NCBI GenBank assembly: GCA_963576735.1
Contig: OY755178.1
Span: 8,804,001 to 8,868,000 of the forward strand
Direction: 5' to 3'
Source: Bedellia somnulentella
Taxonomy: Eukaryota > Arthropoda > Insecta > Lepidoptera > Bedelliidae
Length of the DNA stretch: 64,000 nucleotides
Below, in pieces: positions 10,201-20,200 of the stretch. The first letter of the stretch is position 1; every line of letters starts with the position of its first letter. Position numbers and translations under genes: made by a program. The notes under the pieces were generated by a model. The model saw nothing but the letters and a program-made list of their open reading frames with translations, did no database searches and was not told where the DNA came from.

Positions 10201-12913
10201 AACGTTCTACATACACACTCCTTGGGGGTCTACACTCACAAGAGTGAAATGTCCCAAGTAACTTAGATAGGTGACAAAAATGTAACGTGATTTTTAGATG
10301 TATTAGTATCTTTTATTTCGAGAGTTTATGGCCTCAACGTTGAGTTTTATATTGCAGACTGAATTTAATGCTTATCTAAAATTTGAGAAGATTCTACTTC
10401 AGTGGGCATGTTAAGATGACTCTAGGTCACATAATCGACTAAAGCCACATCACTCTATCTAAGACAGGCTCTTACCCCTTGGCGGGTCAGATCGAATGGT
10501 GATTTATTTGACAGGTACAGAGAAAATATGTTTATCTCTTTTTAACGCTAGCTATGAGATGTGCTATCTCGCTTACATTTCAAATGTATTTCTTGGTGTG
10601 TTGTTTGGATATATTTCTAGTGGTGTGCGTACATCTGTCGCAATCCATGCCACTCGTAAGCGCCGGTTTCCTCGTAAATAACCTATCTAGCGTTTTTTAG
10701 TACGTATCTATGATGATGATAATGGTAATGCTGATGTTAATGATAATTTTAATATCTCCAGGTAATCCAAACCATGGACATGCAGCCAGGCCTATCAGAG
10801 ATGATAACTTCAGACTCAGACGTGCCCGTACCGACTCCTCAGAAAGTGTTCGTTTGCAAGTTCTGTCTGAAGCCGTTCAAGAGAAGAGACCACTACAAGA
10901 TACATCTCAATATCCATACGGGACACAAGTCTTTCTTTTGTCCGGATTGTGGGAAAGGTAGGTTTTAAACATACATATACTCATATATATACTCACGGCT
11001 ATAAATCCCTAGAAGGGGTAGCCAGAGCTAAGGAATTCGAAATTCCTCAGCCAATTTTGGAAAGCTGAGTGGGGAAAAGATGGTAAAATAAAGGCCCTTA
11101 AAAGCCCCAATACCGTTAGTCCCCTCTTACGTACACCCATCGGAAGAAATGGGGTAGTGCTATTCTATGCCGACACTACACAGCTTAAACTTTTTAATTT
11201 ATTTAGGATTAGTTATTCTATGTTGAAATATATTCGGTTAGGTATATATGATTGGGTTAGGTAGTTTTCTAAATACACACAATAACCGGATGACCGTAAA
11301 AATAGCTAACGCGTCATACTTTTCGTCACTCTTCCAAATGCGGGAGCTAATGCTGTTTTAAGTTCTGTAAAATGTTCGTACTCTTTATAAGGCAGATGTA
11401 TGATAAAAAAATCATTGTATTTCACTTCCACTTGAAGGTTGGTTTGAAATTATGGTTCCCTATATATGACCAGAGCCTTATAAAGGGTTAAATTCTTATA
11501 CCATGCATTAAAACTACCGATTTTTTAAGCGCTTTTCGCTAATTTCCATCGAAGTTTAAAGTGCATAAAAGAAAACTTCCTCCTGCATAATGTACTTATA
11601 TAAAACATAACATAAACATTCACTCCGAATATCCCCGAAGGGGTTGGCAGAGGTACTAATACTTCTGAACATCACGTGACTTTGTCACCTGGTGTTCAGA
11701 GTACCCACGTTTTGCATGGACAGTGTACAACTCAGTCATGTGGGTTTCCCCACGATGTTTTCCTCAACGTTAACAACCACGATAAATTAACCACAATTGT
11801 CCTTAGAAAAGACAAATTGGTGTAGGCCCGACCCGGGATTTGAACACTAGTCGCTAGCACGTTAACCGGTGTTCTACCCATTGAGCTATCACGTCGTTTT
11901 AATAATATAAACTTATTAATAATATATATTATAGAATAATAGAAACTGTTATAGTAGAAATACAATTTTAATGTTCTCCCGCAGGTTTCTATCGTAAAGA
12001 TCATCTTCAAAAGCATCTGTTAGTGCACAACAAATCTAAGAAAGTGAAGAAGGAGATTCCAGAACTGTTCCCCATCAGTTTGCTCAATCAGAAGAAGAAG
12101 AGTATATTACCTGAGATTACTATACATGTAAGTAACTGTTTTATGTACATATAATTGCTATTATAAATGCATTTAGATAGAACAATCAGTAAACAAAACT
12201 ACAATTATTTTGACATTTTTTACATTAAAAGCTGTCGCCTTAGAGTAGGCCTAACTTTTTTTTTCCAGTGGGAGTAATACGAGGTGATTTAGGAAATTGG
12301 GGCTTTTTAAGTAAATAAGTGATGATTGATGTGGCTCGAGACCCATTAGCTAAAATACATATACATAAGCAAATCTTTCCATTCATGGGTTGTCTGGAAG
12401 AGATCGCTCTTAGTGATAAGACCGCCAGTTGTACTTTGGCTTTTGTACCGATCTTTTTTTTGTAATTGTTGTTTTTTTTGTGATGTGCAATAAAGAGTTT
12501 TTTATTATTTTATTATTATAAGCTTGAATGGTTTTCCAATATCGTAAAAAGTGGTGATGGATTGTCTCTACCTACCCCAAGTTTATCCATAATATCACTG
12601 ATAAAATGATATGTTTAGAACCAATGGCGTGAATACATTGATTTTATGTATTTGAAGCCGTGAAAAACTTTACGGCTTAGCCTTATAAAACACTGGCGGG
12701 GATAGAATAATGAGCTATTTTTGTCATTAGCGAATATGTACATAGGTCTACATAACGTATCTACAATATATTGTTTCATTTCAGGCACCATCGAACTCAA
12801 ATCTACGTATACCTCTAAACATGAAAGTGCCATACGAAGTTGTAACGTCAACGGGGAACGGAGAGAAACGATCTGTAGTACATCCTATACAAGGACATGG
12901 CATTCTCAGTTAG
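1088..12913 (+). CDS. Gene A: C2H2 zinc-finger protein, 5' end probably outside window
   Basis: Seven exons join in frame: 1088-1247, 6931-7058, 9335-9500, 9815-10074, 10762-10957, 11985-12127 and 12785-12913 (1182 nt, 393 residues plus TAG). Each junction is GT-AG and the phases agree (0,1,0,1,0,1,0). The protein has six C2H2-type fingers in three pairs. Each pair is a canonical KRKDHL-type finger followed by a second finger cut by a phase-1 intron after its second cysteine. Exon 4 adds a seven-residue repeat and the last exon is a short finger-free tail. Family knowledge predicts a nuclear sequence-specific DNA-binding protein; the target is unknown. There is an ATG at 1094, but exon 1 also opens upstream of it in phase 0 and resembles internal exon 5, so the true start is probably outside the window. 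It converges on gene B and shares splice architecture with B and C. Confidence 0.85.
3010..3075 (+). repeat. Tail fragment of the fold-back tRNA SINE family
   Basis: Reads TTTATTTATTAGTAATAATC then CCCACATTAGGTTTTCATGA, followed by an A-rich end. This matches the tail of the complete copies at 19534-19808 and 57378-57585. No tRNA-like core is visible next to it, so the copy is truncated. Confidence 0.7.
3238..3308 (+). repeat. tRNA-like SINE head
   Basis: Has an A-box-like TGGCTTAGTTGG and a B-box-like GTTCGAATCC about 40 bases apart, the spacing of a tRNA or tRNA-derived SINE promoter. The acceptor stem does not pair well, so this is a SINE head rather than a working tRNA gene. Confidence 0.6.
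3348..3599 (-). repeat. SINE family S1 copy
   Basis: About 245 bp of the commonest dispersed repeat here. The 5' end reads GTGTAGTGTCGGCTTAGAAT on the minus strand and the 3' end reads TATAGCCGTGAGTATATG followed by ATGT repeats. This copy carries several substitutions. Confidence 0.8.
5143..5535 (+). repeat. SINE family S1 copy split by a MITE
   Basis: The 5' half ends in GCGGTTGGTGAC and the 3' half resumes after 5413, ending TATAGTCGTGAGTA. The gap is exactly the 138-bp palindromic MITE at 5273-5410 plus one copy of its TTA target duplication. Confidence 0.8.
5273..5410. mobile_element. 138-bp palindromic MITE (copy 1), PIF/Harbinger-like
   Basis: Starts CGCCCGATTTCTGAATTGAG and ends with its reverse complement. 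Most of the element folds into one long imperfect hairpin. It is flanked on both sides by TTA, the three-base TWA duplication known for PIF/Harbinger elements. It lies inside an S1 SINE, so it is younger than that SINE. The same family recurs at about 28979-29116 and 47249-47386. Confidence 0.88.
5991..6240 (+). repeat. SINE family S1 copy, near full length
   Basis: Begins CTGTGTAGTGTCGGCTTAGA and ends with the hairpin tail CTACCCCTTTTAGGAATTTA and an ATGT-like run. Orientation is the same as gene A. Confidence 0.85.
6275..6480 (+). repeat. Degenerate SINE family S1 copy
   Basis: Recognisable S1 landmarks in order: AGTACCCCATCTTCCAGTG, GGCAATGCGGTCAGC, then a corrupted tail. It is strongly diverged, so it is an old copy. 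Confidence 0.55.
6931..7058 (+). CDS. Gene A exon 2: second half of finger 2 and acidic linker
   Basis: The acceptor is CCTATTTCAG and the donor GTAAGT at 7059. Joined to exon 1 it completes CPRC-x12-H-x4-H, a full finger. An acidic, proline-rich linker (VEPQEEEDTPKP) follows and the exon ends in phase 0. Confidence 0.8.
7091..7327 (-). repeat. SINE family S1 copy
   Basis: Near full-length minus-strand copy in gene A intron 2, with tail CATACATATACTCACGGCTA on the left and GCCGACACTACACAGC on the right. Confidence 0.85.
8130..8640 (-). pseudogene. Decayed LINE reverse transcriptase fragment
   Basis: The minus strand encodes broken pieces typical of the C-terminal part of a non-LTR reverse transcriptase. 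One is an INKEKTKLMHIHSP-like stretch followed by a CNALDLVDKHLYWD-like block. The other is a helical LPYQTLRPLYMALADSVINY stretch ending in LQLRLLRVIVPYK. Two frames carry the parts, so it is frameshifted. It lies in gene A intron 2, antisense to the gene. The clade (Jockey or CR1-like) is a guess. Confidence 0.65.
9031..9212 (-). repeat. Diverged SINE family S1 copy
   Basis: Tail (AACGGCTATAAATCCCTGCA) and head (TATTCTAAGCTGACA) are recognisable, with many substitutions and internal loss. It lies about 120 bases upstream of gene A exon 3. Confidence 0.6.
9335..9500 (+). CDS. Gene A exon 3: finger 3 and first half of finger 4
   Basis: The acceptor is TTTTCCACAG and the donor GTACTT. It contains the finger CQVCHKRFKRKQHLNVHFNVH-like block, then WCSLCNE, the Cys pair of the next finger, and ends in phase 1. 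It has the same layout as exons 1 and 5. Confidence 0.83.
9815..10074 (+). CDS. Gene A exon 4: half finger 4 plus heptapeptide repeat
   Basis: The acceptor is AAATCGCAG and the donor GTAAAA. The exon completes an atypical finger ending H-x-C rather than H-x3-5-H, so metal binding at that finger is uncertain. It then encodes an acidic segment and five 21-bp tandem units at 9946-10050 encoding G-x-(P/S)-D-Q-(F/Y)-N, followed by a decayed sixth. The repeat is in frame and adds a low-complexity D/Q/F/N spacer between fingers 4 and 5. Confidence 0.8.
9946..10050 (+). repeat. In-frame 21-bp coding minisatellite, five units
   Basis: Five consecutive 21-bp units of the form GGAGCATCTGACCAGTTTAA plus C, each encoding a heptapeptide such as GASDQFN. 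Units 3 and 4 are identical; units 1, 2 and 5 differ by a few bases. The length is a multiple of three throughout, so copy-number change would not break the frame. Confidence 0.92.
10762..10957 (+). CDS. Gene A exon 5: finger 5 and first half of finger 6
   Basis: The acceptor is AATATCTCCAG and the donor GTAGGT. A serine/aspartate-rich lead beginning VIQTMDMQ precedes the finger CKFCLKPFKRRDHYKIHLNIH-like block. The exon then ends in CPDCGKG at phase 1, the same cut point as in genes B and C. Confidence 0.84.
10971..11184 (-). repeat. SINE family S1 copy with internal deletion
   Basis: Starts 14 bases after the donor of gene A exon 5. It has the tail and head of S1 but lacks about 30 bases between AAAATAAAGG and CCCTTAAAAGCCC. 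Confidence 0.8.
11612..11900 (-). repeat. SINE family S2, near full length, tRNA-headed
   Basis: The minus strand begins with a tRNA-like head: A-box-like TAGCTCAATGGGTAGAAC and B-box-like GTTCAAATCC. A body with ACTCTGAACACCAGGTGACA follows. The tail is CTCTGCCAACCCCTTCGGGG then ATATTCGGAGTGAATG and a TTATG-type run. The tail resembles that of family S1 and of the RTE-like LINE. It ends about 85 bases before gene A exon 6. Confidence 0.8.
11985..12127 (+). CDS. Gene A exon 6: second half of finger 6 and basic tail
   Basis: The acceptor is GTTCTCCCGCAG and the donor GTAAGT. It completes the finger with GFYRKDHLQKHLLVH, then has a lysine-rich stretch (NKSKKVKKE) that could serve nuclear import. 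It ends EITIH in phase 0, exactly as the matching exon of gene C does. Confidence 0.84.
12245..12370 (+). repeat. Degenerate SINE S1 fragment
   Basis: Contains TTCCAGTGGGAG, TTGGGGCTTTTTAAG and GAGACCCATTAGC, in the order found in S1 but heavily mutated. Confidence 0.45.
12388..12520 (+). repeat. LINE 3'-end repeat (copy 1)
   Basis: Contains GGTTGTCTGGAAGAGATCGC and CAATAAAGAG with a T-rich, A-rich end. The reverse complement of the same sequence occurs at 42899-43020 and 44868-44996. The AATAAAG near the end fits the 3' end of a non-LTR element. Confidence 0.65.
12785..12913 (+). CDS. Gene A terminal exon
   Basis: The acceptor is TTTCATTTCAG. It has 42 codons then TAG and no finger. The product ends QGHGILS. 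A SINE lies 27 bases beyond the stop, so any 3'UTR running past it includes that SINE. An AATAAA at about 13566 is one possible poly(A) signal. Confidence 0.75.
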   Translation, partial: APSNSNLRIPLNMKVPYEVVTSTGNGEKRSVVHPIQGHGILS

Positions 12914-12940
12914 TAATATCTTCACTAAGAAATCAATTAT

Positions 12941-13200
12941 GCATACATACATATACTCACGCGGCTATAAATCCCTAGAAGGGGCAGCCAGAGCTAAGGA
13001 ATTAGAAATTCCTCAGCCACTTTTGGAAGTTGCGTGGGGAAAAGATGGTAAAATAAAGGTTGTTGGTGATGGGTCTCCAACCGCATCGCCCAAATATCCT
13101 TTACGCCCCAATACCGTTAGTCGCCTCTTACGTACACCCACCGGAAGAATTGGGGTAGTGCTATTCTAAGCCGACACTACACAGCGTCAATCAATCAGTC
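12941..13200 (-). repeat. SINE family S1 copy in gene A 3' region, with TSD
   Basis: Flanked by AAATCAATTAT at 12930-12940 and 13201-13211, a perfect 11-bp target duplication. The S1 body is near complete and has about 15 extra bases (GACTGATTGATTGAC) at its 5' end that other copies lack. Confidence 0.85.
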
Positions 13201-13211
13201 AAATCAATTAT

Positions 13212-14160
13212 ATAAGATACATTAATAGTGTAAGTGTTCATTTGATCTCCGTTTCCTTTGTCCATTCTATAATTAAGAGATCACATTTGTCCGGCATTTT
13301 TGTTGTAAATAATTATAAAATAGACTTATAGGTAATGATCAAGTTCTGCGTTGTTTATAGCAAATTTTAGTTATATTTACAGTATACGATGTTTTTTTAT
13401 CAGGCAAGATTTAACTAATGGGTCCAAAATTAACCAAAGATCTCAGAGACAAACAATTTTATATGAAAAATCTTGTAAGATAGTATAAATGCACTTTTGC
13501 AATAATGTAGGTATTTGTTTGTTTCCACATCTCTAAGCAACTTATTAATATATTTTTAAATATACAATAAATTATAATAAATCATGGGATATTTATATTT
13601 ACGAAGATCAATTGGTAAGTTTTTATGTAACTCATTCTTCACCTTTTAAACTTTAAACACTTATCTTGTGCATTTTATTATAGTATTTATAAGAGATGTA
13701 AAAATAACATAAATTATAATATAGTTAGAGGTATTTGGAATCTGTTTTAAGATGTCGAATTTAACGAAGTTGTCTTTAAAGCTTATTGTAGCACTATTAA
13801 TGTTAAATTGAATGTCACATGAATAATGTTCTTACAAATTTCAGAATAAATTTACTATAATCATTTTTTTTGTCTGTTACAAGTTCAATATTGAAATTAA
13901 CTACATCGACACGTCCAATACAATAGAACAATAAAATACACCTTCATTTCGTACTTAAGGTGTGCGATTTTAGATGACGATGATGAAATTAAGATGTACT
14001 GCTTCAATGGGAAAAAAATTGCATTAAACTGTATAATTATGGTAATAAATCAGTTTTATTATCAAAAGTTTCTTGATATTGTTTGTTGTTAAGAACCAAT
14101 AAGTCGGTAATGACTATCGAACAATATATATTCAAAACTGAACTAGTTACACTCCACATA
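13212..14160. other. Downstream flank of gene A
   Basis: AT-rich, no coding signal. Several AATAAA-type hexamers (for example about 13566) could end gene A transcripts. I see nothing else in it. Confidence 0.5.
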
Positions 14161-14400
14161 CACACATACATATACTCACGGCTATAAATCCCTAGAAGGG
14201 GTAGCCAGAGCTAAGGAATTAGAAATTCCTCAGCCACATTTGGAAAATTGAGTGGGGAAAGGATGGTAAAGTAAAGGTTGTTGGTGATGGGTCTCCAGCC
14301 GCATCGCCCAAAAATCCCTTAACCAATACCGTTAGTCGCCTCTTACGTACACCCATCGGTAGAAACGGGGTAGTGCTATTCTAAGCCGACACTACACGGC
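14161..14400 (-). repeat. SINE family S1 copy
   Basis: Near full-length copy, left tail CATACATATACTCACGGCTA, right end GCCGACACTACACGGC. Confidence 0.85.
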
Positions 14401-14679
14401 AAACTCCAATCAATAAAATGCTGAATATTTTAGTTTTCTACTCTTAACTATTTATACAATTGTTTGCATTTCACAATACTCAGTTGAGGTGTGTGACATA
14501 GAGATATGTAGTATATTTATTGTACTATTTGGTGTTTCTCAAATTAGTGTAATTTTGGTGTCGTTCAAAGTTCCTCTATTTAGTTGTAAGACTAAAGTAC
14601 AAAAAAGGCTTGTAAATAAATAAACAGTTCACTTCTACTTGGTGTTTTCATTATTTCGTTCTAATAAGAATTCCTATTA

Positions 14680-14925
14680 TGAAAAGGCCAGAGGAAAGGC
14701 TGTTAGTAGAGGACGACCTTGGAGGACACATTTGGATCAAATAGAAAATGTGCTCAAAGAGGCAGGTGTCCGCAGTATGAAGAATAAAAAAGCATGTATG
14801 AAAAGATTGATGGATGTGAACGAAGCCAGGGAGGTTTGCCAGGATCGTACAAAGTGGCGATCGATAGTCTCTGCCTACCCCAATGGGAATTAACGGCGTG
14901 AGATTATGTATGTATTTATGTAAAA
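14680..14925 (+). mobile_element. RTE-like LINE, 3' terminal fragment
   Basis: The open frame ends with the conserved C-terminal block of endonuclease-reverse transcriptases: SRGRPWRTHLDQIENVL, AGVRSMKNKKACMKRL, then DRTKWRSIVSAYPNGN and a stop. The short 3'UTR reads CGGCGTGAGATTATGTATGT. The element is 5'-truncated, as is usual for target-primed reverse transcription. Confidence 0.78.
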
Positions 14926-14929
14926 AGGC

Positions 14930-17000
14930 CAGAGTAGGAGGATATTCTAGTTGCTACTATAAGTATGGCATAGTATGTGGGGTGTTTCAAGAGCAGAATG
15001 AATGTAGTCATGATGAGACTTATTAAAAATAAGAGAGCTCAACCTGTGTCCCTGGGGGTTATTCTAAGCGAAGGATTTGTTTAATCGAAAGGAATAAAGT
15101 GATGTTCATAAAAAGATTAAAAGTTATCTAATAATTTAATTTATTTTTAATATATGTTTTTAGTATACACAGAACATTGTATATTATTTTTTTATCAACA
15201 ACATTACAATAGACTACAGTTTAACTTTCGCTTCACATTTGAAATAAACATTTTATTTAATAAAATCAAGAAAACGACCTAACAAGAATTTAAATTTTGA
15301 TTTAAAAATAACGAACCATGACAAAATTAATACACTATTTAAATAGTAAATTTGATCATATCTTATTGATAAAGATTGAATATATTGTATTTTACATCTA
15401 ATTGGGTAAATTAAAGAGTATTACAATGATCTTAAATAAACAATTCATGACTAATTCCAATATCACAATTTTGAAAGGTTGTTTCATGAATATATTCTTT
15501 TTGTACAAAAACATCAAAAGTATTGGTATTGTTTAATATACCTAGTCAATATTTGTGATATCTCTTATTTTGACTGACTGAGTTATTGTTAAAGTAGTTT
15601 GTGGTTCACAATAACCTAACGAAAACCCATTACAAGGCATTTTCAACATGACGTTAACTACTATTAAGATATTAACTAACTATCGTTTATGTCTGAATAT
15701 TATAATACAGCATTGAGATTCCTAATGATACAAATTACGGAAGATACAAAGATTTCTCTAAACAAACATTCATCTATAGTTCTAGTTGATATAAAAAATA
15801 TTTATAGTAAATATTTAAGCCGGTCTCCACATTCAAATATTGGGCTTTCTTAATATTTTCATAACATTACATTTACTTAGTTTAGAGAGTTGAATACGTA
15901 CATCTATATATATTAAATATATATTTACATTATATAAGTGAGATCACAGAAAATTTGAAAGTAAAACAACAACAATACCTAAATGCCTGAACGATTTTAA
16001 TGATAAAAATATATTACAGAAAACTAAATCAGTACTTACAGGAGAGGATTCATGTTTCAAGCTTTTATCAAGCAGCAATTTTATCATCTGCATTTATATA
16101 TTAATAATATCTTTCAGGTAACATTATTTAATAACTTTCAACAACTAAAATGATTAATTTGAAACTACTACAGAATACTACAATACATAATGACACATGA
16201 GAGAAAAGTTAGTCATTACAGCAGCTGATATGGAAGCCCAAGGCCAAGGGGAGGCTTTTGAGGAACCGAGCACTGTGTTGACTAATAACACTTTTGTGTC
16301 ATACAAATTGTCTAAACATACTTTTAAATAAAGTTAATAACTAACCAAAGAAGAAACGTAAATGTCGAAAAAAGAAGTTATTCAAAGAAAAAAGAAAATG
16401 GCGGTAAAAACCACAGCCATTTTCTTATGATGCGCAATTAAAATACAAAAGAGGATACAAATCCGTATAAAAATCACAAATTTATTTAAATGAAATTGAT
16501 AACTAAAATTGATAATACATCTTAAATTTATGTTTTATGCAATTAAATACTGGAAAGCTTTTGTTTTTTTTTTGTTTACAATTTCTTTTCTTGATGGCAA
16601 AGAAGTAAAATAAGAAATAAAGTACATTATTGCATGATCGCATTTGTAAATAATGGAAAAAATTGTCATGTTTGCCACAAAGTGGCTGTAAATTTTTTTT
16701 CAAGAAAAGTGACTACGAGCATGTGTGTTGAAATTGATTTTAACAAAATGGGCAAGTAGAAACCGATATCAGATTGTTACGATGTGATACTCTTAACAAG
16801 TGCTGCGTTTCACGCGACAAAGCTAGAAGTAAAAACCACTCTAGATTTTTTTTAACAAAGTCAACGTATCATCTTCGCGATATTGGAGTTTCCAGAAATA
16901 ACGTTCCTAGATCTAAAATAAAAAAAACAGTCCGCTGGACAACTTTCTTTAAGAAATCAACACATAGTCGTTCCTAGAAAGCGCCTTTAGCCGTAAACAT
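14930..17000. other. AT-rich intergenic DNA between converging genes A and B
   Basis: No supported gene. A stretch at about 16225-16270 resembles a retroelement tail (GGCCAAGGGGAGGCTTTTGA). On the minus strand an AATAAA near 16480 could be the poly(A) signal of gene B. Otherwise low-complexity AT-rich sequence. Confidence 0.5.
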
Positions 17001-17124
17001 GAATGCGAGGAACTAAAATCCACTCCTTTTGGATACTATTCTTTAAGACGTCAGTAAATCTTTTCTAGAAAGCGTCTTTGGCCGCAGAGATGAACGCTAA
17101 GAAGTCTGTCGGTTTCTCCTCCTG
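16970..17124 (-). repeat. Degenerate tandem duplication in gene B 3'UTR
   Basis: The block around 16971-17015 (TTCCTAGAAAGCGCCTTTAG) recurs about 90 bases later at 17063-17110 (TTTCTAGAAAGCGTCTTTGG) with parallel downstream sequence. The second copy runs into the stop codon region of gene B. Confidence 0.6.
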
Positions 17125-17270
17125 TCAAGACGGCGGCGGGGCGGGGGCCGGCACCGCGTGCGACAGCGTCACATCAGAGCGAGACGCACTCTGTTGCGAC
17201 ATCTCCGCCTTCACGCGGCGCGCGATGTGCGAGCGGGTGTGCTTGCGGAGGTGGTCTTTGCGGTAGAAAC
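17125..17270 (-). CDS. Gene B terminal exon: second half of finger 4
   Basis: Acceptor ACATTTACAG. It completes the finger as GFYRKDHLRKHTRSH, then has a basic link and a GC-rich Ala/Pro tail (PAPAPPPS) before TGA. Unlike A and C there is no EITIH end and no donor, so B stops here. Confidence 0.86.
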
Positions 17271-20200
17271 CTGTAAATGTATGTTATTTATTACCGTCAA
17301 CTTGTTCTATTGAATGGCGATACGAAGATTTCATCAACCGTTCTGTTATGTATTACATATGAAGATTCCTAGTTACTTCTAAAAGGCAAGCCCACAGGCA
17401 TTGAATAAAATAAATGTTTAGCTTTCTTCTATAATTTGTATATAAATATTGAATTAGTACTTAAAGAAATTGCGTCCGAGTCAGTAAAAATCATGGAACA
17501 ACACAAAGCAGTCGCGAGAAGCTTATAGATAACGATAGCTCCGATTGTTGTAGAAGTGTTTAAGGATATTTATAAGGACTTATCCTTAGATTAATCTATT
17601 GCATGCATACAACATAAGTCCCAAAGTACCTTTCCCGCACTCATTGCAAACATGCCTCTTCTCCCCCGAGTGTATGACGAAGTGCAGGGTGAGCTGCTCC
17701 TTGCGCTTGAACGCTTTGAGGCACACTGAGCAGACGTGAGGACGCTCCGGGTTGTGCGACTGCTTGTGCCGGGTCAGGTGGTCCTTGCGCTTTAGGGCCG
17801 TATTGCAGATGTCGCACACAAATCTGAGATGAGATTGATAAAAAAATAATAATTATAAATTAGACCTCTTTGTTTTGCGGAATAAAAGAAACAATTTTGT
17901 AGACTGCATTCTATTACGCGGATCCCTAAAAACTCAAGCACAATTTCAAGGATCCCCTTGATGAATAAATAGAGGAATGTATATCTTTGCAAGAAAGTAC
18001 AACGCACGAGACGGGTGTCAGATAATTATTAATATAATAATTATTATATTATAATACATAAATCCCGTACTTCCTCTCCATAGTGTGTCCCAGAAGATGT
18101 TGTTCGAGCAACCCCCGTTCAGGATAGGCCATGTGACACTCCGGACAACAGTATAAAGTGCTGCCATCTGCAAAAAAAAATACATTTGTTAAGGAAACCG
18201 TCCTTTTGTGCAAAAACTTAGGACAGTTGAAAAATGGTATAATGCGAAGAGTGAGATTATACGCATTCGAGAGATTATTAATAGTCTATGTAGGTATATA
18301 CAATATAATTTAAAGTTTAAATGGAAGGTTTAAGTATTAGTTATCTAATTAACATGCATCTAAAAAGCATGCAGTATTGGTCCCAAGAGGAGCGCAATGA
18401 CAGCAAGACGTTATACAACCAACAACGTTAAATTCCTCTTTCTTTTTCGCCATTTGACATATATGTAAAAATATTTTCAAACGCGCGGTCGATGGGTGTC
18501 TACAGCGTATCCAGCTCGAAAAGCTCCTAAGTCAAACTCAGCCATATAATTTTGACATAGACGCTAGTAGCGTGCATCTGCCCAAAATGCACAAACTACC
18601 CCCTTAAACTGAGAAGTGCTGTTCTACGCGGATACTACACGGTTAAACATAAAATGAGTTACCTAAAGCCGTAGTTAGTCTAATTTCGCCTGGCTTAGGT
18701 CGTTCTTTCTTCTCTTTTGCCGGTTTTTTCTTTTTCTTCTTCTTAGAGAGACTCAATGTTGGCGTGTTGGTGCTCTGGTTCACTGAGGTCTGCACTGCTA
18801 CTTCGGTCACTACGTTTGTTGGGATCTGAATATTTAGGAAGAAATATGTTTTTATTTTTAGAGTTATGTCAAATATTCTTAAGCGCAATACACACTGAGC
18901 CCGACGAATCGCCGACATTGCCCGGCGATACAACCCGGCAGCCTGTGATGAAAGAGTCATGTCTATTGTCTGTATGAAAACTAGACCGACGATAAAAAGT
19001 TCTGGCGGCCCGGCGGCCCGGCGGCAGGCTCATTTCGCTTTATCATAAAAAAGATGTCATAATGTGAAGAAAAGATTAAGAAGTAGAGGATAATTTGTTT
19101 TTATTAAGATTTTGAAAAAGAAGATATAATATCATGTGTTAATACCTAAATAATCTAGTAGGCTGTATTATACATAAGGTTTTGAAGGAAAACATGTTAG
19201 GAACAGTATTATTATATTAATATATAAAGTATAACTGCACAGATGAATTCCTGAATCCTAGCAAACGAACCATATCTATTTTTTAGGATATCACTACAGA
19301 AAATGGTATTTTAATTTAGACTTCCGGCATGTGTGCAAAGTGTGCAATAAAAGTTTTATCTAAACATAAAAAATAATCACTCTTCTTCGGTCACACTATA
19401 GCTTAAGAATGAATTACAACATGGGTGCAACTTCCTTTGTCAAGGACTAATAGGGTAAACCTAGTAGTCTACTGCTACTTCTACAAAATTTCCGGGATGA
19501 CAAAAAAATTAGAATCAAAATCACATATAATATAATTCAAATCTTTTTGCTCATGAAAACCTCATGTGGGGATTATTACTAATAAATAAATAATAAATAA
19601 AGGAAAGAAAAATTTCGACACAGGCGGGATTCGAACCCGCGACCTCGGGTATACGCCCCCGTCGCTCTTGCCAATTGAGCTACCGTGTCAATGGCTGCCA
19701 GCGCGAAATTCTTCTATCCTTTATTTCTTTTACACGTTTTAGTAGTGTTTGCGTTTCCTACCGAGGTGTCGAAATTTTTCTTTCCTTTATTTATTATTTA
19801 TTTATTAGTCACATATAATATGTCAATACTCACACTAGTAGGCTGTGGTTGTGCGTGTTGCGGCGGTAAAGGGTTGGCAGGAACAGTGATAATAGTCGGT
19901 TGCTCCTCCCGCTTGTCTCCCGGCGACGAGTACTTCAGCAAATGGTGTAAAGGGAGCGGCAGAGCTGATAGATAGTCGGCCACTCCGCCGCCCAGGGTTT
20001 GCCATGTCGATGTGTCCGTTACGTCGCCGATGCCTGGATATATTTTTGATTTTTAGTTCTTGGTAAAGATTTATAGGTGTAAATGTGATAATTGGATATA
20101 ATCTCACGCGTAGTCCCCAGGACACGTGAGTGTTCTTCTCTGAAATCATATATGTTATAATTTATCAAGGATGAGGTCGAGGAAAGCATTGTGAGAGTGA

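Noticed and set aside
19618..19689. Functional tRNA gene
   Set aside because: The core has A and B boxes but lies in a SINE with target duplications. The anticodon stem is imperfect and near copies occur elsewhere in the window.
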